A DNA stretch of 64,000 nucleotides from contig CAWAHU010000001.1 of the NCBI GenBank assembly GCA_963781955.1, positions 992,001 through 1,056,000 on the forward strand, in the 5' to 3' direction. The DNA comes from Bog-473 sp963781955 (GTDB taxonomy: Bacteria; Actinomycetota; Acidimicrobiia; Acidimicrobiales; RAAP-2). Positions within the stretch are counted from its first letter, which is position 1, and each line of letters begins with the position of its first letter. The notes beneath the pieces are model-generated. The model ran no database searches, had not been told where the DNA came from, and saw nothing but the letters and a program-made list of their open reading frames with translations. A program made the position numbers and the translations under genes. Positions 1 through 7,914 of this stretch are shown here, piece after piece.

Positions 1-1279
1 GTACTGGCCGGTGCTGCTGCTCATCAGCGCCCAGCGGCTGCACGTCGGCGTGTACGCGCTCTTCTTGATACGCGTGGCGATCACCGTGGGCATCGCCTTC
101 CTCAGCTACGACTTGATCGAGGTCCCGGTCCAGCGCGGCGCGCTCCGCCGCGTGCGCCTGGCCGTGGCCCTGCCGGTCGGCGCCGTCGTCGCCACGAGCG
201 CCATGGCGGTCAGCTCGCTCGTCCCGGTGGGCGCCACGCAACTCCAGGGGGCTCAGCTGCACCTGCGGTCGTCGGGCCAGGTCGTGTCCACCGATGCCGC
301 CGTCGCGGCCGCCAACAGCGCAACGCCGAACTCGAGCTCGTCGTCCACCTCGTCGTCGGTCTCGACGTCCGCCTCGACGTCGGCCTCGACGTCCGCCTCG
401 ACGTCGGCTCCCGGCACCGGGCCGGCCCGCGGGGCGCCATCGACCTACCTCAGCCCCGCCCTCCCGGTCGCTTCGACCAGCAAGCCCGTCAAGGTCCTGC
501 TCGTCGGGGACTCGGTCGCCGGCACCCTGGGGGTCGGCCTGGCGCCCGAGGCGAAGCAGTACGGCGTCCAGATCGTCAACGAGGGTATGCCGGGGTGTTC
601 GGTCTCCATGCAGAGCCAGTTCCGGGCCCTCTTCTACACCGTGGGACCCGACCCGCCCTGTGACGTCGGGGGTGACCCGAACTCCGTCTTGAACACCTGG
701 CGTCAGTGGGTCGACGCCTACAACCCCGACGTCGTCGTGTACGTGGCGCGCGGTGAGACGTACGACCAACAGGTCTGGGGCCAGTGGCAGAACCTGGGCC
801 AGCCCGCCTTCGACGAGTACGTGGCCAACCGCTACCGCCAGGCCGTCAACGTGCTCGGCTCCAAGGGTGCGACGGTGCTCCTCACGACCACCCCCTACTA
901 CTCGAGCGGGCTCGATGCCGGGGGCGCAGCGTGGCCCGAGGACGACCCCGCGCGCGTTGCGGTGGACAACGCCACCATCCGCGCCGTGGCGTCGGCTGCC
1001 GGCGCGTCGGGCGGATCCGGTTCCCGGGTGTACGTGTTCGACCTCAACGCCCTGGTGTCACCGGGCGGGCACTTCTCGGCCACGGTGGCGCAGGTCAACG
1101 TGCGCTGCAACGACGGAGTGCACTTCAGCGAGTCGGGCGGCATCTTGGTGGGGGAGCGGCTGGCGCCCGAGCTCGCCGTGCTCGGCCAGGCCCACGCGAC
1201 GAGCTCACCGGGTGGCGCCTGGGTGAGTGCCCTGCCACCATCGACGCCGTCATGGTTCCAGACACTTCCCTGCCAGTAG
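1..1279 (+). CDS. acyltransferase-3 / SGNH-hydrolase protein, 3' part only
   Basis: The frame is open from base 2, so the gene starts before the window. The first ~45 residues end in SYDLIEVPVQR, typical of the last membrane helix of OafA-type acyltransferase-3 proteins. One more hydrophobic helix and a Ser/Thr-rich linker follow. The C-terminal half is an extracellular SGNH esterase-like domain: LLVGDSVAGTLG carries the nucleophile block and CNDGVHFSESGG gives the D-x-x-H pair. Such proteins acetylate or otherwise acylate cell-surface polysaccharides. The GNAT gene overlaps its last 28 bases. Family is certain; substrate unknown. Confidence 0.88.
   Translation, partial: YWPVLLLISAQRLHVGVYALFLIRVAITVGIAFLSYDLIEVPVQRGALRRVRLAVALPVGAVVATSAMAVSSLVPVGATQLQGAQLHLRSSGQVVSTDAAVAAANSATPNSSSSSTSSSVSTSASTSASTSASTSAPGTGPARGAPSTYLSPALPVASTSKPVKVLLVGDSVAGTLGVGLAPEAKQYGVQIVNEGMPGCSVSMQSQFRALFYTVGPDPPCDVGGDPNSVLNTWRQWVDAYNPDVVVYVARGETYDQQVWGQWQNLGQPAFDEYVANRYRQAVNVLGSKGATVLLTTTPYYSSGLDAGGAAWPEDDPARVAVDNATIRAVASAAGASGGSGSRVYVFDLNALVSPGGHFSATVAQVNVRCNDGVHFSESGGILVGERLAPELAVLGQAHATSSPGGAWVSALPPSTPSWFQTLPCQ
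361..408 (+). repeat. four tandem 12-bp units in the Ser/Thr linker
   Basis: The unit CTCGACGTC(C/G)GC is repeated four times with no gaps, alternating C and G at one position. In frame it encodes an STSA repeat that lengthens the flexible linker between the membrane and SGNH domains. It is a plausible slippage site that changes linker length without breaking the frame. Confidence 0.9.
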
Positions 1280-1872
1280 TCCGCCGGGCCACCGCGGCCG
1301 ACGTCGAAGCCATGGTGGCGCAATTGGCGAAGACCTTCTGGGACGACCCGGTGACCACTCACGTGTTCCCCAACGGTGGGCGCCGTGAAGGGGCGCTGCG
1401 CGTGTACTTCCGCACCCAGATGGAGGTGGACTACCTCCCCTTCGGGGGGTGCTACACCACCGAGGACCACGCCGGGGCGGCCGTGTGGGCGCCGGCGGGC
1501 AAGCCCCTCCTCACGGGTGTGCGGGCCATCCTCACCATGCTGCCCGTGCTCCCCTACGTCGCCACCAATCTCGTCACCACGCTGCGCCTGCTCAGCACGG
1601 TCGAGTCGATGCACCCGCATGAGCCGCACTGGTACCTCGCCACCCTCGGGACTGCCGTCGAGCGGCAGGGGCACGGCATCGGCAGTGCGCTCATGCGGCC
1701 GGTGCTCGAGCACTGCGACGCCGAGGGGCTGCCCTGCTATCTCGAGTCCTCCAAGGAGCGCAACCTGACCTTCTACGGGCGTCACGGGTTCGACGTGGTG
1801 CGCGAGCTGCGCCTCCCGGGCGACGGTCCTTCCATCTGGACGATGTGGCGCGACCCGAGGCCGGCCACCTGA
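1252..1872 (+). CDS. GNAT family N-acetyltransferase
   Basis: A 206-residue protein. The N-terminus (VVRRATAADVEAMVAQLAKTF) is a standard GNAT opening. The acetyl-CoA loop lies near ERQGHGIGSALMRPVLEHC, matching the Q/R-x-x-G-x-G/A motif, and the C-terminal YLESSKERNLTFYGRHGF block is typical of the fold. I start at the ATG at 1252, which overlaps the upstream gene by 28 bases; the frame is open further upstream but that stretch does not look like GNAT. It resembles actinobacterial GNATs of unknown substrate. It converges on the LysR gene, 12 bases away. Confidence 0.85.
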   Translation: MVPDTSLPVVRRATAADVEAMVAQLAKTFWDDPVTTHVFPNGGRREGALRVYFRTQMEVDYLPFGGCYTTEDHAGAAVWAPAGKPLLTGVRAILTMLPVLPYVATNLVTTLRLLSTVESMHPHEPHWYLATLGTAVERQGHGIGSALMRPVLEHCDAEGLPCYLESSKERNLTFYGRHGFDVVRELRLPGDGPSIWTMWRDPRPAT

Positions 1873-1884
1873 TCGGATCACCGG

Positions 1885-2793
1885 TCAGGTGGGGTGGATG
1901 CCCTCGGGCATGGACAAGGTGTCGTTGACCACCTCGCCGAGCACGTCGATCACCGCCCGAGCCGGCGCCGAGGGCAGGCCGCGCCGGCGCTGCGCCACGC
2001 CGACCCGGCGGCGTGGCAGTCCTTCCACCGGGACGAGGGCGAAGCGCTCGCGTAGGCGGCCCGGCACGGCGGTGGCCGGGAGGATGGCGGGCCCATAGCC
2101 GTCGAAGACCAGGGAGGCGATGAGTCGCACACCGTCGAGCTCCATGGCCGGCCGCAGCTCGATCCGGGCCGGCACGGTGGCGCTGTCGATCTCGGCGCGC
2201 AAAGCGGTGCCCGGTGCGGGCAGCAGCAGCTCGATCTCGCTCAGGCCTTCCATGGGGATCACCGACCTGTCGCTCCACGGGTGGTCGCGGGGCACCACGA
2301 TCATGAGGTCCTCGTCGAACAGCTGTGCCGCCATGATCTCGTCACCGCTGAGGGGGAAGGTCACGACGGCCAGGTCGAGCTGGCCCGACGCCAGCTGCTG
2401 CTCGAGCTGCACGCTGGTCCCCTCGGCCACGTTGAGGTAGACGTGCGGGTGCCGGACGCGGAGCAAGTCGAAGAGCTGAGGGACCAGCCAGCGGCCCGTG
2501 GTGCCGATCATGCCGAGCCGGACCGTGCCCACCACCTCCTCGCGCAGGGCGGTGACGTCGGCCACCATGGCCTCGAGTTCGTTCATCACCCGGCGCGCCC
2601 GCTCGACCACAACGGCGCCCTCCTCGGTGACCCGCCCCGAGGCCCGGTCGACCAGCTGCACGTCGAGCTCGCGCTCGAGGCGGGCGATGTGGGCCGAGAC
2701 GTTGGACTGCACCGTGCCGATGGACATGGCGGCGGCGGAGAAGCTCCCGGTGTCGGCGATGCCCACCAGTGCTTGCAGGTGTTTCAGTTCCAT
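1885..2793 (-). CDS. LysR-family transcriptional regulator
   Basis: 302 residues. The N-terminal winged helix-turn-helix is clear (MELKHLQALVGIADTGSFSA, then IARLERELDVQLVDR). The rest is a periplasmic-binding-like effector domain with GTVRLGMIGTTGRWLVPQL at its start. LysR regulators usually control a divergent neighbour. Here the divergent side first holds an 18-codon reading frame with a hairpin, then the HAD-acyltransferase fusion gene, so either could be a target. Effector unknown. Confidence 0.92.
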   Translation of the reverse strand: MELKHLQALVGIADTGSFSAAAMSIGTVQSNVSAHIARLERELDVQLVDRASGRVTEEGAVVVERARRVMNELEAMVADVTALREEVVGTVRLGMIGTTGRWLVPQLFDLLRVRHPHVYLNVAEGTSVQLEQQLASGQLDLAVVTFPLSGDEIMAAQLFDEDLMIVVPRDHPWSDRSVIPMEGLSEIELLLPAPGTALRAEIDSATVPARIELRPAMELDGVRLIASLVFDGYGPAILPATAVPGRLRERFALVPVEGLPRRRVGVAQRRRGLPSAPARAVIDVLGEVVNDTLSMPEGIHPT

Positions 2794-2900
2794 GTGGTGA
2801 TCACCTCAGGGCATGCTCGCGACAGTTGCACGAACAATCAGTATAAGTGATAGTAAGTATCTCCTAAAGCTGGTTGACTGATTGCCGAGGAGGGTCCACA

Positions 2901-2957
2901 ATGGATCCCAGACCGCAGGGATCTGGAAGCCCCCCCTCCAACCCTGGAAGGTCTTGA
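2901..2957 (+). CDS. 18-residue possible leader peptide
   Basis: A very short frame with a strong Shine-Dalgarno (GAGGAGGG, about 8 bases before the ATG) encodes MDPRPQGSGSPPSNPGRS and stops at 2957. It is rich in Pro, Gly and Ser. The stop codon overlaps the first bases of a perfect 14-bp hairpin. The geometry (SD, tiny frame, immediate hairpin) looks like a regulatory leader or a stand-alone small transcript ahead of the gene at 3098. Whether it is translated is unproven; I know no named homologue. Confidence 0.45.
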   Translation: MDPRPQGSGSPPSNPGRS

Positions 2958-2992
2958 GAAGGGATCGCCACCCCCCCCGGCGATCCCTTCTC
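2956..2992 (+). terminator. perfect 14-bp hairpin behind the leader frame
   Basis: Arms GAGAAGGGATCGCC and GGCGATCCCTTCTC pair without mismatch around a 9-base A(C)8 loop. There is no long T-run, so it may be a GC-type terminator or an attenuator stem. It lies 105 bases before the GTG of the HAD-acyltransferase gene. Confidence 0.7.
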
Positions 2993-3097
2993 CCAATTCC
3001 GGGCCCTGTTTCGCCGGTCGTCGGGGTTTCCGACCCGACCCCCTGGAGGCCGTCGGACAGCTCCGGTGACCCGGCAAACCTGCTTTAGGCTGCTGCC

Positions 3098-4474
3098 GTG
3101 GCGAAGACCGCCGCCTTCATCGATCTCGACCGCACCCTGCTCTGCCGCGCCTCGGGGCAGGTCCTGAACCGGGCCATGATCGAGGAGGGCGCCATACCCG
3201 AGGGGCATTCCCTACCAGGTGACAAGGTCCTCTACGCGGTCAACGACCGCTTCGGGGAGAACCTGTTCTCCATGGGCCTCGTGCGTGCCGCGGCCCGGGT
3301 GGCCCGCGGCTGGCGGCAGGACCAGGTGCGAGCGGCCGGACGCCGCGCCGTGGCCGCCCTGACCGAGCTCGTGGCCCCCTTCGCCCCCCAGCGCCTGGCC
3401 GCCCTGCGGGCCGACGGACACCGCCTGGTGCTGGCCACCACCACCCCGGTGGACATGATCGCCCCGTTCGCCGAGGCCATGGGTTTCGACGACCTGATCG
3501 CGACCGTCTACGAGACCAGCGACGGCCGCTACACGGGCCGGCTTTACGAGGGCTTCGTGTGGGGCACGGGCAAGCTCAGGGCGGCGCGGGAGTGGGCGGA
3601 CGACAACACTGTCGACCTCGCCCGCAGCCACGCCTGCAGTGACAGCATCTTCGACGTCCCGCTGCTCTCCAGCGTGGGGTGGCCCCACGCGGTCAACCCT
3701 GACCCCTCGCTCAGCGTGGTGGCCGCAGTGCGGCGCTGGCCGGTGGAGCACTGGGACCGCCCGCCCGGCGTCCCGAGCGTGCTCGGCCTCGAGCCGTATC
3801 ACATGCTGCGCCCCTTCGTCCGGACCTCAACCTTCCCCTACGCCCGGTTCGACATCGCCGGGGTGGAGCACGTACCCCGCCGCGGCCCGGTGCTGTTGGC
3901 CGCCAACCACCGCAGCTACTTCGACGTCGCCGCGCTGGCCCTGGTCGCCCGCGCCATCGGGCGCCCGGTCCGCTTCCTCGGCAAGCGCGAGATCTTCGAT
4001 GCGCCGGTCGTGGGCACCGTGGCGCGCTCCATCGGCGGGATCGCGGTCGACCGCGGCAGCGGATCGAACCGGCCGCTGCGCGACGCCGAGGCGGCGCTGA
4101 AGGCGGGGGAGGTCGTCATCGTCCTGCCCCAGGGGACGATCCCACGCGGCTACGACTTCTTCGACCCGGTGCTGCACGGGAAGACCGGGACAGCGCGCCT
4201 GGCCGCGACGACCGGTGCCCCCGTGGTGCCCGTCGGGCTGTGGGGTACCGAGCAGGTGTGGCCGCGATCGGCGCGCGTGCCCGACTTCACGCTGGTGTGC
4301 CACCCGCCGCGGGTGCAGGTGCGCGTGGGGCGGCCCGTCCCGCTGTCGCTCACCGACGCCAAGGCCGACACGGAGCGGATCATGACGGCCATCACCGCGC
4401 TGTTGCCGGCCGAGGCGCGCCAGCGCCACGAGCCGACGGCCGAGGAGCTGGCGCGAGCCAAGCCGCCCCGGTGA
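3098..4474 (+). CDS. HAD-IB phosphatase / 1-acylglycerol-3-phosphate acyltransferase fusion
   Basis: 458 residues with two domains. Residues ~5-215 are a HAD-IB (SerB-like) phosphatase with the DxDxT nucleophile motif in FIDLDRTLL and motif III/IV around HACSDSIFDVPLL. Residues ~240-440 are a PlsC-type acyltransferase with the N-H-x4-D motif in AANHRSYFD and a glycine block LPQGTIPRGYDFF in place of the usual FPEGTR. Such fusions are common in actinobacteria and are thought to act in phospholipid or glycolipid acylation at the membrane. GTG start at 3098; the stop overlaps the murT start by four bases. Confidence 0.9.
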   Translation: MAKTAAFIDLDRTLLCRASGQVLNRAMIEEGAIPEGHSLPGDKVLYAVNDRFGENLFSMGLVRAAARVARGWRQDQVRAAGRRAVAALTELVAPFAPQRLAALRADGHRLVLATTTPVDMIAPFAEAMGFDDLIATVYETSDGRYTGRLYEGFVWGTGKLRAAREWADDNTVDLARSHACSDSIFDVPLLSSVGWPHAVNPDPSLSVVAAVRRWPVEHWDRPPGVPSVLGLEPYHMLRPFVRTSTFPYARFDIAGVEHVPRRGPVLLAANHRSYFDVAALALVARAIGRPVRFLGKREIFDAPVVGTVARSIGGIAVDRGSGSNRPLRDAEAALKAGEVVIVLPQGTIPRGYDFFDPVLHGKTGTARLAATTGAPVVPVGLWGTEQVWPRSARVPDFTLVCHPPRVQVRVGRPVPLSLTDAKADTERIMTAITALLPAEARQRHEPTAEELARAKPPR

Positions 4475-5706
4475 GGGCGCAGCTCGCCCGCGCCGCCACG
4501 CGGGCGGTGAACGCCACGTCGCGCGGACTCGGCCGTGGCCAGGGCACCGTGGCCGGGGGAAGGGTCGGGCTCCGCATCGACGGCCGGCTGCTCGAGCACC
4601 TCAGCGCGGGGCGGCAGGTCGTGCTGGTGACCGGCACCAACGGCAAGACCACCACCACGCGGTTGCTCACGGTGGCGCTCGGCAGCTCCGGCGACGAGGT
4701 GGTGACCAACGAGACGGGCTCGAACATGCCCCCGGGCCACGTGGCGGCACTGGCCGGTTCCGCGGCGCGGCGCGCCGTGCTCGAGACCGACGAGGTCTAC
4801 CTGCCGCGCGTGCTCACGGCGACGGCGGCCGACGCCGTCGTGCTGCTCAACCTCTCGCGTGACCAGCTCGACCGCACCAACGAGGTCCGCATGGTCGCCG
4901 CCCGCTGGCGAGCGGCGCTGGCCGCGGCGCCGCGCACGGCGGTGGTGGCCAACGCCGACGACCCGCTCGTGGCATGGGGCGCGGGCGCGGCCCACACGGT
5001 GCACTGGGTGGGGGCGGGCCTGCGCTGGCGCCTCGATGCCGTGGGCTGCCCGTCGTGCGAGGGCCGTATCGAGTTCGGTCGCGACACCTGGGCCTGCACG
5101 GCGTGCGACTTTGCCCGGCCGCAGCCCGGGGCCTGGCTCGAGCGGACCGCCGACGGCCCGGCGCGCCTCGTGCGTGCCGACGGGCGCGCGCTCCCGTTCC
5201 GGCTCGTCCTGCCCGGCGCCTTCAACGAGGCCAACGCGGTGATGGCCGCGGTGGCCGCGGAGGCACTGGGCGTCGACGCCGCCGCCGCGCTCGCGGCCAT
5301 GGAGCAAGTCGAGGAGGTGGCGGGCCGGTTCACCGTCCGCCGCTTCGGGCCGGTGCGGGCCCGGCTGATGCTGGCCAAGAACCCGGCCGGGTGGGACGAG
5401 CTGCTCGACCTGGTGGCGTCCTCGGACGCGCCGGTCGTGGTGAGCATCAACGCCCGGGTGGCCGACGGCGCCGATCCCAGCTGGCTCTGGGACGTGCCCT
5501 ACGAGCGGCTGGCCGGCCGGCCCGTGGTGGCCACCGGCGACCGTCGGCGCGACCTGTCGGTACGGCTCCAGTACGCCGGGGTGGCGCACACCACCGAGGC
5601 CGACCCGCTGCACGCGGTCAGGGCCGCGGCCGCCGGCGAGGACGTGCTCGTCGACGTGATCGGGAACTACACGGCGTTCCACGACCTCCTCGGGGCGCCG
5701 GCGTGA
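4471..5706 (+). CDS. murT: lipid II isoglutaminyl synthase subunit MurT
   Basis: 411 residues, starting at a GTG that overlaps the previous stop. It is a Mur-ligase-type ATPase: the P-loop is VTGTNGKTTTTRLL and a Mur central-domain block follows (ETDEVYLPR, LLNLSRDQLDR). A four-cysteine ribbon (CPSC...CTAC, residues ~191-213) is diagnostic for MurT. With GatD it amidates the D-glutamate of lipid II stem peptides, using ATP and glutamine-derived ammonia. gatD follows with a four-base overlap, so the two are co-translated. Confidence 0.95.
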   Translation: MRAQLARAATRAVNATSRGLGRGQGTVAGGRVGLRIDGRLLEHLSAGRQVVLVTGTNGKTTTTRLLTVALGSSGDEVVTNETGSNMPPGHVAALAGSAARRAVLETDEVYLPRVLTATAADAVVLLNLSRDQLDRTNEVRMVAARWRAALAAAPRTAVVANADDPLVAWGAGAAHTVHWVGAGLRWRLDAVGCPSCEGRIEFGRDTWACTACDFARPQPGAWLERTADGPARLVRADGRALPFRLVLPGAFNEANAVMAAVAAEALGVDAAAALAAMEQVEEVAGRFTVRRFGPVRARLMLAKNPAGWDELLDLVASSDAPVVVSINARVADGADPSWLWDVPYERLAGRPVVATGDRRRDLSVRLQYAGVAHTTEADPLHAVRAAAAGEDVLVDVIGNYTAFHDLLGAPA

Positions 5707-6479
5707 ACGGGACCCGTCGGCCCGGCGGCCCCGGCCAGCCGCTGCGCATCGCCGTCGTCTACCCCGACCTGCTCGGTACCTACGGGGACGGTGGCAACGG
5801 GGTGATCCTGGCCCGACGAGCCGAGTGGCGCGGCCTGGAGGCGGAGCTCATGGGGGCGTTGTCCGACCGCGCCCTGCCCGAAGCCGACCTGTACTGCCTG
5901 GGCGGGGGAGAGGACGGGCCGCAGGTGCGCGCGGCGCGGGCGCTCATCGACGACGGGACGCTGGTGCAGCGGGTGGCCGAGGGCGCCGTCGTGCTGGCCG
6001 TGTGCGCCGGGTTCCAGGTGGTCGGGCGCACGTTCCCCGGCGCGGACGGCGAGGCCCACGACGGGGTAGGCCTGCTCGACGTCGAGACCGTGAGGGGCAC
6101 GGGGCACCGCGCCGTGGGCGAGCTGCTGGCCGAGGTCACCGGCGTGCCGGACATCCCCGCCCTCACCGGCTTCGAGAACCACGGTGGACGCACGTCGGTC
6201 CTCGAGGGCAGCCCCACGGTGCCGCTCGGCCACGTGACCGCCGGGATCGGCAACGGCGGCGGGGACGGCACCGAGGGCGCCGTGCGCGGGCACGTGCTCG
6301 GCACCTATCTGCACGGGCCGGTCCTGGCCCGCAACCCGGTACTGGCCGACCGGCTGCTGTCGTGGGCCCTCGGCGGCGTCGCCCTGGAGGCGCTCGACGA
6401 CGAGGCGGCGGAGGCGCTGCGGGCCGAGCGGTTGGCGGCGGTGGGGGGCCGGCGGCGGGCACGGCGGTCCCGCGCCTAG
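5703..6479 (+). CDS. gatD: lipid II isoglutaminyl synthase glutaminase subunit GatD
   Basis: 258 residues from the GTG at 5703, which overlaps the murT stop. It is a class I glutamine amidotransferase of the CobB/CobQ-like type. The catalytic cysteine lies in VLAVCAGFQVVG and the catalytic histidine in GTYLHGPVLARNP. It opens with a typical nucleotide-free Rossmann start (RIAVVYPDLLGTYGDGGN). It supplies ammonia to MurT. The last ~15 residues are a basic tail. Confidence 0.95.
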   Translation: MNGTRRPGGPGQPLRIAVVYPDLLGTYGDGGNGVILARRAEWRGLEAELMGALSDRALPEADLYCLGGGEDGPQVRAARALIDDGTLVQRVAEGAVVLAVCAGFQVVGRTFPGADGEAHDGVGLLDVETVRGTGHRAVGELLAEVTGVPDIPALTGFENHGGRTSVLEGSPTVPLGHVTAGIGNGGGDGTEGAVRGHVLGTYLHGPVLARNPVLADRLLSWALGGVALEALDDEAAEALRAERLAAVGGRRRARRSRA

Positions 6480-6509
6480 GCCTCGGCGACGAGGGGCGGT
6501 GTGACCACC

Positions 6510-7358
6510 TCACCCCGCCGGGGCCACCTCCACGGTGAGCAGGTCGTGCGCCATGACCACCGTGCCGCCGAAGTGTTCCCGGGCCAGCGCCACCCACTCC
6601 TCCTCGGCGCCCGGCGGGGGCGCGGGGACCGGGTGCGTCAGGACGAGCGTGCCCACCCGGTTGCGGCCGGCCGTGCGGGCGGCGTCCTCGACGGTCGAGT
6701 GGTAGTCGAGGACGTCGAGCAGCCGGGCCAGGCCGATCGGCTCGATCAGGTCACGCCGCACCACGGTGTGCACGAGCACGTCGGCCCCGGCGCACAGCAG
6801 GTCGAGCCCTGGGCAGGGGACGGTGTCGCCGGCGATCACCACCGACGCCCCGGAGTCCTCGACGCGGTACCCGAGGGTGGGCCGCACCGGCGCGTGGTCA
6901 GTCGGTGCCGCCGTCACCCGTACCGCCCCCTCGGTGAGCACGGTCTCGGGCTGGTCGGGCCCGGGCGCCACCTCGAGCACCTCGGTGCCCGGTCGCCACG
7001 CCAAGTCGGCATGATGCGCGAGCCGGTAGCCGATGTCGAGCTCGAGCATGGCCTCGGTGGCGGCCACGAGCGCCGCCGTCCCCACGGGCCCGTGCACGCG
7101 CAGTGGGTTGGGCTCGAAGGAGGTGATCCAGCGCGAGGTGATGACGTCGTTCAGGTCAGTGGTGTGGTCGCTGTGCAGGTGTGTGAGGAGGAGGGCGAAC
7201 AGCGCGGCGGCACTCGACGTCGCCGCGGCCGCCCGCATGAGGACGCCGCGCCCGCAGTCGAAGAGGAGGTCACCCGCGCTGGTGCGGACCAGGGTCGACG
7301 GCCCGGCGCGGGTGGGGTCGGGCAGTGGGCTTCCGCTGCCCAAGATGACGGCCTGCAT
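6510..7358 (-). CDS. MBL-fold metal-dependent hydrolase (RNase Z/arylsulfatase-like)
   Basis: 282 residues from the ATG at 7358 (MQAVILGSGSPLPDPTRAGP). The metal-binding H-x-H-x-D-H motif is present as LLTHLHSDHTTDL; a later Asp sits in VIAGDTVPC and a His in VLTHPVPAPP. The opening strand and TLGYRVE block are like RNase Z-type beta-lactamase-fold hydrolases, but the protein lacks an obvious tRNase Z exosite, so I would not call it rnz. The frame runs 66 codons further upstream without protein-like sequence. It converges on gatD and diverges from the DUF1330 gene. Confidence 0.85.
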   Translation of the reverse strand: MQAVILGSGSPLPDPTRAGPSTLVRTSAGDLLFDCGRGVLMRAAAATSSAAALFALLLTHLHSDHTTDLNDVITSRWITSFEPNPLRVHGPVGTAALVAATEAMLELDIGYRLAHHADLAWRPGTEVLEVAPGPDQPETVLTEGAVRVTAAPTDHAPVRPTLGYRVEDSGASVVIAGDTVPCPGLDLLCAGADVLVHTVVRRDLIEPIGLARLLDVLDYHSTVEDAARTAGRNRVGTLVLTHPVPAPPPGAEEEWVALAREHFGGTVVMAHDLLTVEVAPAG

Positions 7359-7416
7359 GGCCACGTTGCTACCATCCGGCGGCGGCCCGTGCGAGGGTCG
7401 CAGGGGAGGTGGTGCC

Positions 7417-7890
7417 GTGCCACAGGGGAACGACGAGAGCAGGGCCGCCGTGGTGAGCGAGATGGCTGCGCACGGACTGGGTGGCATCAATCCCGACGAG
7501 GCACAGATGCGCGCCCTGCTCGAGTGCGGCGACCCCGGACCGCTGCAGTTCGTCAACCTGCTGGCCTACCGGGACCAAGCGGTCTACCCCGAGGGACACG
7601 AGCTGGCCGGAGCCGGGCTCAGCGGCGCCGAGGCCTACGGCCGCTACGGCGCCGTGGCCCTCGGGCACGTGAATCGGCGTGGCGGCACCCTGACGCTCTT
7701 CAACGAGGTGCGCCTGGTCCTCGTCGGGCGCGACGTGCCGTGGGACCAGATCGCCGTCATGGAGTACCCGAGCATCGACGCCTTCGTCGACATGGTCCGC
7801 GACCCCGACTACCAGGCCGCCCTGGTGCACCGCGAGGCGGGGCTCGCCGAGACGGCGATCCTGGTGACCCGCGCGCTCCTGCCGGGCTGA
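7417..7890 (+). CDS. DUF1330 (dimeric alpha/beta barrel) protein
   Basis: 157 residues from a GTG preceded by GGGGAGGT at good spacing. The core LQFVNLLAYRDQAVYPEG and the C-terminal MEYPSIDAFVDMVRDPDYQ are typical of DUF1330, a small ferredoxin-like dimeric fold related to antibiotic-biosynthesis monooxygenases. Biochemical role unknown. It sits divergently from the MBL hydrolase and converges on the acyltransferase gene, 24 bases apart. Confidence 0.82.
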   Translation: MPQGNDESRAAVVSEMAAHGLGGINPDEAQMRALLECGDPGPLQFVNLLAYRDQAVYPEGHELAGAGLSGAEAYGRYGAVALGHVNRRGGTLTLFNEVRLVLVGRDVPWDQIAVMEYPSIDAFVDMVRDPDYQAALVHREAGLAETAILVTRALLPG

Positions 7891-7914
7891 GGCCGCGGCG
7901 GCGGTACCGGCGGT

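Noticed and set aside
898..1881. Long minus-strand frame opposite the acyltransferase and GNAT genes
   Set aside because: Shadow frame caused by high GC; the opposite strand has clear family motifs.
4150..5682. 510-codon minus-strand frame opposite murT
   Set aside because: Composition is His/Gly/Arg-rich shadow; murT and gatD motifs on the plus strand are unambiguous.
6510..7358. Naming the MBL-fold gene rnz
   Set aside because: The HxHxDH motif is shared by many MBL hydrolases and no tRNase Z exosite was seen.
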